From Alentia gelatinosa (lineage: Eukaryota; Annelida; Polychaeta; Phyllodocida; Polynoidae): a stretch of 64,000 nt of DNA. Shown here in pieces: positions 49,374 to 60,018 of the stretch (positions are counted from its first letter, which is position 1; every line of letters begins with the position of its first letter). Location of the stretch: assembly GCA_950022655.1 (NCBI GenBank), contig OX465579.1:74039193-74103192 (forward strand), written 5' to 3'. The notes under the pieces are model-generated. The model worked only from the letters and a program-made list of their open reading frames with translations, did no database searches and was not told the DNA's origin. Made by a program: the position numbers and the translations under genes.

Positions 49374-51899
49374 AGGAAATTATTGGGAGGAGGTTCCCGC
49401 CACCAGAAATGATGATAGAGATAAGTACGACACACCTGTCATTCAAGATGAGATAGGTCCTATCAGGTGTGGTCAGGGCGTCCACACCCGATAGGAAACA
49501 TCCTAGACATATCATCTCTTATTTGCATAATTGAATTACTGTTTGACCTATTAACCACCTTCCCGTCTAAGAGAATTTCAAGAATTTGGAAAAATAGATC
49601 CCTGTCGTGGGCCAATGACACATTTTATTAGAGTGAGGATACGCAGGTTCTATTTAGCTAAAACCACTAATTCAACTACGGACAGTCCAAGTCCATGTCA
49701 ACGTGTAACCATCCAATTTATGCGATGGGTTGAAATGTTCATTAGGTTACTACAAACGTATACGTCTGTTGTTATCTAAATTAGCAATTTAGCCAGCAGA
49801 TAGTGAATAGTTAGAGTGAATACCGCACGCTGAAGTCTATGTAATGTCTCCCTGCTCTAAGGATTTATCTGAGCGTATCTCAATTATCAATACCATGCCA
49901 ATAGTAAATCAGAAATAACAAATTATATCAAAATGTTTCGTTGGTTTTGTTGTGTTTTTCTTTTACTTTTTTGCACAATATTGAAAAGCCTTTGAATTGA
50001 GTTTACTTCATTCAATTTGTTGATTGTGTTCTGTATGTTAATAAAGATTTATATAGAACGTCTTGACCATGTTGTACAAGCTGTAAAACGAGATGATTAT
50101 TTACAATGCCATGTACAATTCTGTACAAATCGTAAATTTCTTTTTAATACTAGATTAATTTATTTTGGCCTAACAACTAATATTTTAGTCAACGTGTATG
50201 GGAAGGTGTTCCGTATTTCCCGTACTGAACAGTGTTCCGTAAGGTATTTTTACGTTACATGGCGAAACGGTGCGCATTTACAGTATATACGGCATGGATA
50301 TAATAGTAATAGCATCTATCGATTGCTAGGTGACAGTTTTTCATATACCTTAGTTTTGCTTATGCATCTTTCACAACCAGCAATATGCCTTGACTGTTGT
50401 CTCGGGGCCCCACGTCGTGTTATATCTCTTCATGAAAATTGTTTCTGACACTTCTTTATGTCGCCCTGGGAGAGGGAGGTTCTATTTTGCAACGCTAGTG
50501 GGAGATATTTCGAGTAGTTCGTCCCTATGTAATAGCTTTCAGTGTTTGTTACTTTATGTATTTCGAAATTAAATACTGCTTAATGATCATGAGAACGTGA
50601 TCAGGTGCTAGTGATGCCATAGCTATGGTAGATAACATTGTAATATTGTGTTCTAATCTAAATATTTTACAAAGATTTATAAAGAGCAAAGGATACCAGT
50701 ACTGCTCAGATACATCTTTTGTGTGATACCATGGCAGTAGTGTCAAAAATATATATGATTGGAGAGCCTGTCTGACGATGATATGGCGGATATCTTGACG
50801 ATATATGATACAACTGTAGCCCATGTATAGACCAGGTAATCAAGATTGTCTTTATACATTTGTGAGTCCTGTCATCCCATAACTGTTTGAATATCTCTTG
50901 ATTGTATGCTTGAGAAGCAGTGATCAATGCTGTTTTCAGTCAATACGGAAGACATGCGATTTTTCGTTGTTTGATGAAATGTTATACTCAATGGGTCGAC
51001 AATATGTATGCATATGATGTGTGATTATATTGTTTCTATTCTGAATGTATGACCCAGTACACTTCATCATTTCCCATTGTCTCAGAGCATGGACATGGTT
51101 AGAGAAGGGTATGACATTCTGGAGTTTGAACCTGCTTGGTGGTAATAATATCTTGGTTATGCTTCATCATATTATCGTTCAAGATGTGGATGGATATTGC
51201 TATTCAGTATGAATACAACTAGCTGTAACTAGGTTACATTTACGAAAGTGGCCACACCTTGAATTCTCAACTTTTTTTCCTGTGGAGCCCCCACCAGAAG
51301 GCACCCACCCTCAACGGACATGGGACCAGAGAAAAATATTTTTGAAAAAACCTTTCTCACATATTCACACGTTTGTGTGAGCTATACAATACCATGCACA
51401 TTATTCCCCAAATAACTGTTGTGGTTCTCTCGTTAGTTCTCATGAGATTTATCGAAGTGCCCTACGTATTCCTTGCTGGTTCCCGGCTGTCACAAGAGTT
51501 CTCCTGCAGAGTAACTTGAGTAACATGAGCCCTTTCCGTGTGGAGTACCCACTCAGCGTTACCTGTCCGCCAAGACGCGGGCCTCGTCGACACCTACTTC
51601 CGGGTCACCTGACACAACTGGCTCCCTTCCTGTCGCGCCTACCTTCATTCCAGGACACATGACCTTTTGCAGTGAGGCCGTCTGTATGCCCCTCGGGGCA
51701 GTCTTTATTGACGACCAGGCAACAGAATGCCTCAACAGTTATTTTTCAGAAATTGAATCGCATTCCTACCCGTAGCGCCTTGAAACGGACAAAGGACACG
51801 TTTCTGGAGATCACTTTCCGATGCTTTAGATGCTGTACCCTTCCTTGTCGGCTTCAGTGAAGAGCTGGGGGATCTGGTGATGGAATTGGTTCGGATGCC
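49374..51899. other. Spacer, nothing recognised
   Basis: A 143-residue frame at 50,017 lacks recognisable domains and has AT-driven composition. Confidence 0.4.
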
Positions 51900-52680
51900 T
51901 CATGTTTCCGGAACAGTGGCCAGGTAGCAGGGGGATAGGGGCGGAGAGAGGCCAATGAATTGGCGTGGTGGTGGGGTGGGTAGAGGAGTGGGGGTGGGGG
52001 TTGATTGTGTTTTGCGGTGATGTAGGTGGTGTGGGGGCAGGCGGGGCGGCAGGTCTTAGTCTTGTCCGTTTGGACCTCCCTTGTCGACAGGAATCTCGTA
52101 TGTCATGGAGATCCATACGTCGGCCTTTTGTTGAGGCTTGCAGAAAATTCTACGTGATATGAAAGGGCAGTGAGGGTCTGCACGTAGTGGTTTCTGGCAG
52201 GAGGAGTCGGTGGGGGCGTGGGCGGGGGGTGAGGGATGAAGGATGCTAGATTCGAAAAATGGGAACGTGTCTGGGGGAAAGGGAATTCGAAACGAGGATA
52301 GAGGACGAGGGCGGGAATATGGGGGCAGAAATGGGGTGAGAAGTGGGCGTGACAAAACGAAGCAGATTGGATTAAAAGGAGTCGAAGGACGGTAAAAGGA
52401 AATGGAGATTAGGGTAGGGATGAGGGTACGGGGATGGAGATGGAGGATGGAGGTATAGATTATAGTCTGCGTCTGGCAGACTAAACCTGCCAATTATTTA
52501 GCAATGGGAGACTACAAATGCAGTTGCGTGGGGAGGGAAGCATTAAGTAATGAGGTGCCATGGATGAGGGATGAGAACCAGGGTTAGAGAGATGAATGAG
52601 GACCTAAGAACGAAGTCCAGTTATGTTCCGTGATTACCATCAGGATAAAAAAAGAGAGATGAGAAGTGGAGAGGCATGAG
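51900..52680. other. G/A-rich skewed segment without genes
   Basis: GGGG and GGA words dominate the + strand. The long minus-strand frames (96 and 145 residues) are Pro/Ser/Thr-rich results of this composition and are not accepted as genes. Confidence 0.55.
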
Positions 52681-54199
52681 ATGTGGAGAGGAGATGGCAG
52701 GCTCAGTCTCTGGTACAAAAAGAAAAGGAATTATTCGGTGGGATTTTCCTTTGCCAACAAAAATCTCGAAGGCCTCTGTTCAATCTTTATAATGAAATTG
52801 ATGATGGTGGGGCCCGTAAAGTAACTGGGGTTTATGGTAACAATAGTAATTGGTGGTTAGTTTGCACTCGCCAAATTTCTTCAAATCTTATCATTATTAG
52901 AGCGTGCTTGCACGCGCTATATACATCATCTAGAGTTTAGAGTGGTCACATACATGTATATTCACTTCCAGCGTGCTTCCAGAAAACTATGCCTTCACTT
53001 TCTGTATGCTGCTTACTGTGCTACTGGCAAAGGAGCAGGGTGCCAGTGTCTCAATGTATTAGAAGCTGCCCAACTGACCATGACCAAGCACTCAAAATCG
53101 CAGTACCTCATTGACCTACTGGTGCTTGATTTATTTGGATCCTAGACTCAGGCAGTTGAAGAAATGGCCAGTTGACTGGGTGCAATTGGGTTACAGAAAA
53201 CGATCCATATATACTGAATGTAACCCGAATCTTTTAATTGTTATTCATTTATAATTGCACGCCCATTCATCAATGATAAACATACTATTTACTCCTAGTT
53301 ATTAATAGCCAACAGTTCAAATTTACATTTGGTTTTCAAATCTACATTTTGTTTTCATTTTCTTGTTTTAACAGAACTGTGACCCATTTCTTCAAAAGCA
53401 AATTGAAGTAAGATCTTATCAGTATCATATATTACCAGGCGGTGATGCCAATTTGAGATCCTATCAATATAAAACCAGTCAGGTTGTCTCTGGTATACTA
53501 CATACCATTGGTTGATATTTTCTCAAAAGTATGATATTGTCGGTTGGTTAGCGTCAAATTGATCCATAGCAAAGGTTCCCCAATGGAAACCTGACTAAAC
53601 TGGGTATATGGAAAGAGACTGGATCATGGTTGTAAGGCCTGGCTGCTTGCAGACTGACTGGCTTTCACTATTCAGAGTAATATGAAACGGGGCTGGAACA
53701 TGTCAACCAGCCTGGTGTGGACACAACCTGACGTATACATGTACACCTAAGCACAGGATGGAGACCCACAGCAATTGCTGCTGCTGCTGCTGCTGAGTCG
53801 ACCCTTTACCTCCAGTAAGAACCCAATGACTGACGGATAGTCTATCAGTCTTGACGCATCTAATAATCCAAGCTATTTCAATATGAACATTCCAAGAAGG
53901 AGGTCAAAGACAGTCAATCACTCAGGAGTCGGTGCATCTGCATCTTATATCGCAGTTCGGAGCAGGCAAGCCTGGGGCGGAGATTTCTGACTTCTCCAGA
54001 CAAATTTATAGAAAACCGTCCCTCGCCTTTCTTATTCCTCATGTTGCTGTTGTTTGTCGAACTTAAAGTTAGCTCTAACCAAACTATAATACACTTTTTA
54101 TTGATCTTTACTATCCCAAGGACCGGGAAGAACCAAAAACGAATTCCTCTGCAATTGGTCTAATTTAGAGCGCAGAGGCCAGTCTAGATTTTTTCCCCG
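52681..54199. other. Spacer before the LINE remnant
   Basis: Only a short CTG tract is notable. Confidence 0.4.
53778..53796 (+). repeat. Short (CTG)6 tract
   Basis: Six CTG units, no ORF context. Confidence 0.85.
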
Positions 54200-54413
54200 A
54201 AACTTTTGATCAATAGAATCATATTCGAGTAAGGATGCTTATTATACTAATAGAATATCATTGCTAATTCTATCAAGAAAGGTTAAAAAGAAAGCTAGGG
54301 AGTCAGTAACTTATAGGGATAAATTTGTAGGTAGATCATATCGGGGCTATTCATATGAGGGTCTTGAATCATTTTTATCTGACCAAAATTGGAGGGAGTT
54401 CTGAGACAATTCT

Positions 54414-54647
54414 ATGGCCGACGATGGTCAATGGGGAATTGTGCGAGATTATATAGAAGGTTATCTTAATTATGAATGTCCAATTATAACTTATGCAAAT
54501 GTAGTGAAGAAACAAGAATGGGTTTCCAACGAACTCTATTCTATGATTAATGATAGGAAAAACTTAATGAACAAATTTAAAGTAAGTAAGGATATTCATA
54601 TTCTAGATGAGGTCAAAACACTTAGTAGAAAATTAAGTATGGACTGA
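54414..54647 (+). pseudogene. LINE ORF2 fragment, endonuclease-RT spacer
   Basis: The 77-residue frame contains the spacer seen between endonuclease and RT in Jockey/CR1-type ORF2 proteins: a W...ELYSMINDRKNLMNKF pattern of a Trp followed by a basic, helical segment. The same frame extends upstream through a TGA at 54,402 to about 54,215 with similar character (SYRGYSYEGLESFL). It shifts into the next frame at about 54,641. It is part of the same dead element and not an independent gene. Confidence 0.7.
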
Positions 54648-54892
54648 GAGATGCACGTAATAATTTCTGCAAAGAACAGTTAGAAATAACCAAAAATAAA
54701 CCACAAGAATACTGGAGGAATATAAAATCCTTATGGGATAGCACTGGGGATAGCGAAATGTGTTCCTAATGGATTTGACTACAGGAGTAAGGGTTGATAA
54801 CCATTTAATCCCAGACTACATAAATGACTATTTCTGTAAAATAGGCAGTGAATTATTCTATGACCGTGATATGACCGGTTATGATAATTTGA

Positions 54893-56395
54893 TATCATCA
54901 TTGCATTCATGAAATTGAATCTGATGCAAAACGATGTGATCTTGAGATTACGAGGGAGTGTATTATTAAATTAGCTAAAACCATCCAGGTATCGAAGAGT
55001 TCAGGTTTACTAAATATCTCCAGTAGGGTTATCAGGGATGCAATGATGATTTTAAGCAAAGAGTTTGCACATATGTTTAATTGTTCTGTTAACACTGGCG
55101 TAGTTTCAGAAGAATGGAAAGTAGGAACCGTAGTTCCAATTCCCAAGGGTGGGAAATTGGACAATATAGATAATTGGAGGCCAATTACTCTAACACCTGT
55201 GCCAGCGAAATTGTTGGAAAAGTTGGTTACTGACATTATTGAAAAACAACTAGTAAATCTGGATTTCATTAGTAATCAGCAATGTGGGTTTAGGAAGGGA
55301 CAGGGAACTTCGGATGCTTTATTTAGATATGTAGATGATTTATATACTGCAAGGAATGCTGGTTTGATAACAACCTCGATCTATGTGGACCTAAGAAAGG
55401 CATTCAACTCAGTTCCACATGACTTATTGTTGCTAAAATTGGAAAAGATGGTAGGTTTGCTAGTTAATATAGTTAAATGGTTAAAGTCATATTTAGACAA
55501 TAGGTGGCAGTGTGTTAAGGTGAATGGTTCTATATCGGGATATCGTATTAATAGGTTCGGAGTCCCTCAGGGCTCAGTTTTGGGTCCCTCATTATTTAAT
55601 ATCTTCGTTAATGATATGTGTAATGATATTGATGGTTGTAGGGCATTACAGTATGCAGACGATCTTATATTGTATCACAGTGGGAAGGTAGAACGAAATA
55701 TTGTACAAAAATTACAGGTTGCACTGAATATGGTATGTCATTGGAGTTCAGTGAATGGTATGACGATTAACAAGCGCAAAACCAAGGTTATGTGGCATAC
55801 TTCTCAAGTGAAATGTAGGTTCATTGATGTGCACGAATTGTATTGTAATGGTCTTGAACTGCAAGTGGTTAACAAGTATAAATACTTAGGTATATTCGTT
55901 GATGCCCATTTAAATTTTGTAAGTCAGTTAAAGGAGTTAAATAGGAATGTCAATAGTCGATTATTTAAATTGAGTAAAATCCGGAACTCAATAGATCTGG
56001 AAACTGCCCGAAATATCTATATAGTGGTCATTCGACCGATTATGGAGTATTGTTCTTTTATTGTAGATGGCTCAAATCATTTGATGGTGGATGCTCTACA
56101 GGTAACTCAGAACAGAGCTCTGAGAATAATAGAACGAGTATGGGACAAAAGAGATGTGTCTGTTGACATGTTGCATCGAAATTGTAGAAAAGATTATCTT
56201 GACTCAAGACGGAATGTTCAGCTGTTAAAGCTTATGTATAAGTTATCTAGGGACCCAAAGAATATTGATCAAAGAGTTCGCAATATGAGGAGTGACTCGT
56301 ATGTTAAGTTCAAGACTGTTAGAGTGAATTGCAGTAACTATACTAACTCCTCGTATTATCGGGGGCAGGATCTATTGAAAAAATTAAGTAACTAG
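54893..56395 (+). pseudogene. Reverse transcriptase domain of the LINE remnant
   Basis: The open frame holds most of the polymerase. Counting from the ATG at 55,043, there is NWRPITL at 44-50, motif A (YVDLRKAFN) at 114-122 with the catalytic Asp kept but the usual AFD changed to AFN, motif B (GVPQGSVLGP) at 173-182, the catalytic YADD box at 204-207, KYLGIFVD (motif D/E region) at 280-287, and a C-terminal region with IRPIMEYCS. Homologous sequence continues upstream of that ATG to at least 54,911 in the same frame, so the ATG is not a biological start. The enzyme would copy its own RNA at a nicked target. Frameshifts on both sides make this copy non-functional. Confidence 0.9.
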
Positions 56396-56752
56396 GTACA
56401 AATGTTATATCCATTTATAATGGAAGAGCGTGGTATACCTAAATCATTTCAACAAATAAAAGTAAGAGATATTATAGGAAATTATTGATTGGTAAGCCAT
56501 TTGTATCATGGCACATGTGACATTTAAATCAAAGTGGCATCAGGCCTAGAGTGTTATGAATAGGTTTGTGTATTTTTCAGGCTTCTGCTGAACATCATTA
56601 AGTCTCTTTTTAAAGACATCATGTGAACCTTTTATTTTATAAATACGTTGGCATATTTCTTTTGAGGTGTGTGTCATATGTTGCCTAACGTTTTTTATTT
56701 CAACTTATGCCTGGTCTAGCATACCACACATCCCATTCAACTGTCACCCTGA

Positions 56753-57019
56753 CTAGTCACTGTTGTGACTGAATTTTTCATTGAGGGTCTTGGTCAACTG
56801 CCCCATTTCTCTGGTTAATAGGTCAACTATGCCACTCACTTTGCTCTCTGATAGCCCCTTAGCGTTTGATGCACTAATGGTTTGGCTTGAGGGTACTTCA
56901 TTCGGAGTACAACTAGTGCTCTTGGTAGTCCTCTTACTAACATGTCTGTTATCTGTTTTCCCTCTCCTTCTATGAATTCTTTTGACATCTTCAGATGGGG
57001 TATCTTCTGGAACATCCAT
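56753..57019 (-). CDS. Small ORF with basic N-terminus and coiled-coil-like C-terminus, unknown
   Basis: An 88-residue ORF with an ATG at 57,019. It has a highly charged, basic N-terminal half (KRIHRRRGKT, SKRTTKS) and a C-terminal heptad-like stretch (VDLLTREMGQLTKTLNEKF). I do not recognise it. The make-up resembles the start of a retrotransposon ORF1 or another coiled-coil protein, and it lies 350 bases from the LINE remnant but on the opposite strand. It may be a truncated ORF1 of a second element or a chance ORF. Confidence 0.3.
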   Translation of the reverse strand: MDVPEDTPSEDVKRIHRRRGKTDNRHVSKRTTKSTSCTPNEVPSSQTISASNAKGLSESKVSGIVDLLTREMGQLTKTLNEKFSHNSD

Positions 57020-57791
57020 ATATATTAGATACTATCATTATGGTCCATTGAGATAATTTCTCCAGGTTGACTAACAGCTATACTGTTAAATACAGTCAAT
57101 CAAATCAATATTCACCATTGGTACTCACACCTGATCGGTCAATGTGTCAGTGTTTTGAGGTTTTTTCCTCTGAAATACTGATCCTTTTTTGTACACTTAT
57201 TGAACTCAAAATACCATAATTCTCTGTGCTCTTGAACTTTTTATAGAATCCTGATTTTCATCTTGAGTATTTTATACCTTGTAGATATGTGATTTCTGTT
57301 GATTTGCTACAGTGCAGCGCACACACCATCACAAGGTCACTCAGCCTTGAAAGTTCTATTAAAAGGAACCAAGTCAGTAGTGGGCAGGGGTTATGGTAAG
57401 ACTTGATACTGGACCCCTGCTTATTTAACCAGGCCTTTATAGTTGGAACATTGATAGTGAAGTGCTAGATTCTTTGCAGCAAGCTGAAACCCTGTGTGAG
57501 CATTCTAACCTCTAGATGACGTATATGAGCGTGATTTCCCGCGCTCAATAATACGCAACGAATTGGAACTATCAAGGAGTTCAAAATAGTGACTAAGATA
57601 ATGTATTCTGTACATGACTGGTCAAATTGAAATCATATATCATCACCTCCATCATACATATTATGTATTTTTTATGTCTATTATATATATAAATATGTAT
57701 CTCATATCTTTGTATGTAAAAGGAAATATATTGTTTGTGTACACTCTTTACAGTGGAAGATCTAACCAATGTGTTAGAACTGTATGATTAC

Positions 57792-57812
57792 AATAAAAAA
57801 GAAGAAAAAAAA
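57792..57812 (+). other. AATAAA followed by A-rich tract
   Basis: AATAAA sits directly before an A-rich run interrupted by G. This is what the 3' end of a retroposed transcript, possibly the LINE above, would leave. The link to the LINE is inference: 1.3 kb of featureless AT-rich sequence separates them. Confidence 0.3.
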
Positions 57813-59884
57813 GGTAGTCATGGAAATACTAGTACCTATACCCCGTGTAGAAATACCGGTTAAATATATATGCTTCCGCAACTGTTGCCTTGAATTATGT
57901 ACCATATTACCTCCTCCACTTCACATCTGCTGATGTGATGTAGCAGCAACTACATCGTAGAATTTGGTCGACCTAAGCTTAAAATATAACACAATATGAA
58001 CTGATTAGAGTTGGACATCGATGAATATCTATACTATACGGATATTTTTTTTTAATCCCAATAGTTTCTTCCGTCTTCAGACAGTAATAAGGAAGGGGCT
58101 TATTATCATGATTGTTGATCCTAGCCAGTTTTAAAACTAGGCAAACCTTCAATACTCACTACTCTTTCCTAGAAGATGGCAGCTATTTATATCGATAACC
58201 CTCTGCGGAGATCATTTGCAATGCAAATTCAGATCACGGTGGGCAGGAACAAGATCCCACAAAAAATAAGGTGGTGGGCGTTGTTCCCAAGGGGAATCTC
58301 TTATAGGCGGCTGGCGCTGAGTGATTTACGAGAGAATGTCCTCTACAGGTGTGCATTTAACAGCCAGCATTATGAGCAGCTCAGCCTCAACTGACCTCAG
58401 CCGGGAACTCCCTGTTTTAAAAACTGCGTGCTCGTTTTTCCGTTAGCAAGATCTCTTACAAACCACCAAGGCCTCCCAAAGACAGACCCAAGAAAGACTG
58501 GGAATGGGGCACCGCCAGATGAGCAGTTTTGTAATAGGGAAAAAAAGAGTGGAGCACATTAAATATCTTTCTTATCTTCGGTGCCTCTCCCGTGTCCCAT
58601 TATTGTTAGCTGGATGAGGGTGTCGGGGACTGGAATGAGCTAGAAGCTTATAAATACCTCACTGTATGACATTAACCTCCACCTATCACTACCACCCTCC
58701 TACTCCCCACCCTTCCACTACCCCTCATCTAATTCCTACTTGACACCGTTTCTCCTGTCGTCATCCAACTGTCCACCCACTTGCCTTTCTTTCATACCCT
58801 ACCGCCGTACCTACTATCGTGTAGCGTGCCTTGATAACGTTCCAATAATCTGGCTCAACCATCGTGTACCGTGCCTTGATAACGTTCCAATAATCTGGAT
58901 CTCATTGTCATGTAGGGCCAGTGAGAATGCCTCAGCTCATAAAAAATCTATTTAAAAAATGTAATCAGTGGTTCTCCTCATGTATATGTCGACTAGATCA
59001 GGCTGGGTATATGGATGTGGAATAAGGCTGGCTTTGGACATCTCCCTATATCAATAGTGAGAACATTCAACCACTCGCCTCTATATAAAGTAAAGCGGCC
59101 TTGTGGAGGACTGACGGATTGTACATCTTAGACTCCCTTTGTCAACACTCCAATAGACAATCCACAGAAGCGTGATGAACAGCATTTCCACTTCAGCGAC
59201 CAAACAGCCACAGCAATTCGCCTATCAGTGGCAACAGTAGGAGCTCCTTTCTGCTTCATATATGAACTACTCTGTTGGGTATGGTGGCGGCTGTCTCAGA
59301 AGATACAAGCAGACAAGTGTGCACGCTGATCAAAACTCCAGGCAGGCCTCTCAACATTGCAACCAGAGCAGAGACACATGCATACATTAGATCCCACACC
59401 ATCTGCACTCTGCCCATCTACCCATCATCAGCTGGAGGAATAATCCACTCACGAGCTCTATTATGGGACATACGTAGAAGGTGTCGTATCTTATGCCATC
59501 ACACCTATCAGCCCCGTTAGCCCCTTGTGCACTACACGTGGTTGTACACATAATACGTTTGGGTTCAGTTTGGTGCTGATATGAAACTGTAATGTATTGG
59601 TGCGGCAACGTCAAACTTATCCCAGGGAAGAAGGTGACTGTGTAGCGGACAGTACAGCGTAGAATATCCAAACCCCCAACTCATATACCTACTCTTCATG
59701 TGGTAGCCTCTTTGTATTTTCTGGAGTAGCAGCATCAGGGCAACAGACCATTTATCATCCACGTAATACGGATTCTCTATACTAAACATATAGAGCCTAC
59801 AGATCGCTACTGAGTGGAATACGGAAAGTTGACCCTACTCACTTGGGTACGTCAAAAATATTTTGGAATCCTAAATGATAAATA
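57813..59884. other. Spacer with the 45-bp duplication
   Basis: A 72-residue frame at 58,176 starts with a fair initiation context (AAGATGG) but is not recognised. Confidence 0.35.
58816..58898. repeat. Tandem duplication, 45-bp unit
   Basis: A block starting ATCGTGTA and ending CCAATAATCTGG occurs at 58,816-58,853 and 58,861-58,898 with a single difference. A recent local duplication. Confidence 0.9.
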
Positions 59885-60018
59885 CAACATTACCATGATT
59901 TTGATATGCATGGTCGTATTTTCCACGTAGTTAACACTTCGCAATATCATAGCAATCGCTCGGGTCATTCGCTAGGCGAAGAATACGACCATGCAGATAA
60001 AAATCATGGTAATATTGT
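59885..60018. mobile_element. 134-bp hairpin MITE
   Basis: Left arm from AACATTACCATGATTTT through GCATGGTCGTATT; right arm GAATACGACCATGCAG followed by AAAATCATGGTAATATTGT. Arms of about 36 bp pair with few mismatches, and an inner CTTCGC/GCGAAG pair extends the fold. No related copy is seen in the window. Confidence 0.75.

Larger units (their letters stand above)
54200..56530 (+). mobile_element. Decayed non-LTR (LINE) retrotransposon, Jockey/CR1-like, 5'-truncated
   Basis: Protein-level remains run from about 54,210 to about 56,510, but across several frames. First comes the spacer between endonuclease and RT (ORF from 54,414 and its upstream in-frame extension, interrupted by TGA at 54,402). 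A frame change follows near 54,641, then a TAA at 54,767, another frame from 54,769 to 54,912, and the long RT frame. Past the RT stop the typical C-terminal end (YNGRAW) continues in yet another frame from about 56,413. No endonuclease domain is seen, as expected for 5' truncation. The copy is dead. Assignment to Jockey/CR1-like rests on layout and motifs and is not a clade call. Confidence 0.85.

Noticed and set aside
50017..50448. 143-residue + strand frame
   Set aside because: AT-driven composition and no recognisable domain.
52056..52493. 145-residue Pro/Ser-rich minus-strand frame
   Set aside because: Caused by the G/A-rich strand skew of this segment.
55043..55045. ATG at 55,043 as the true start of an RT gene
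   Set aside because: Homologous RT sequence continues upstream in the same frame to about 54,911, so this Met is internal.
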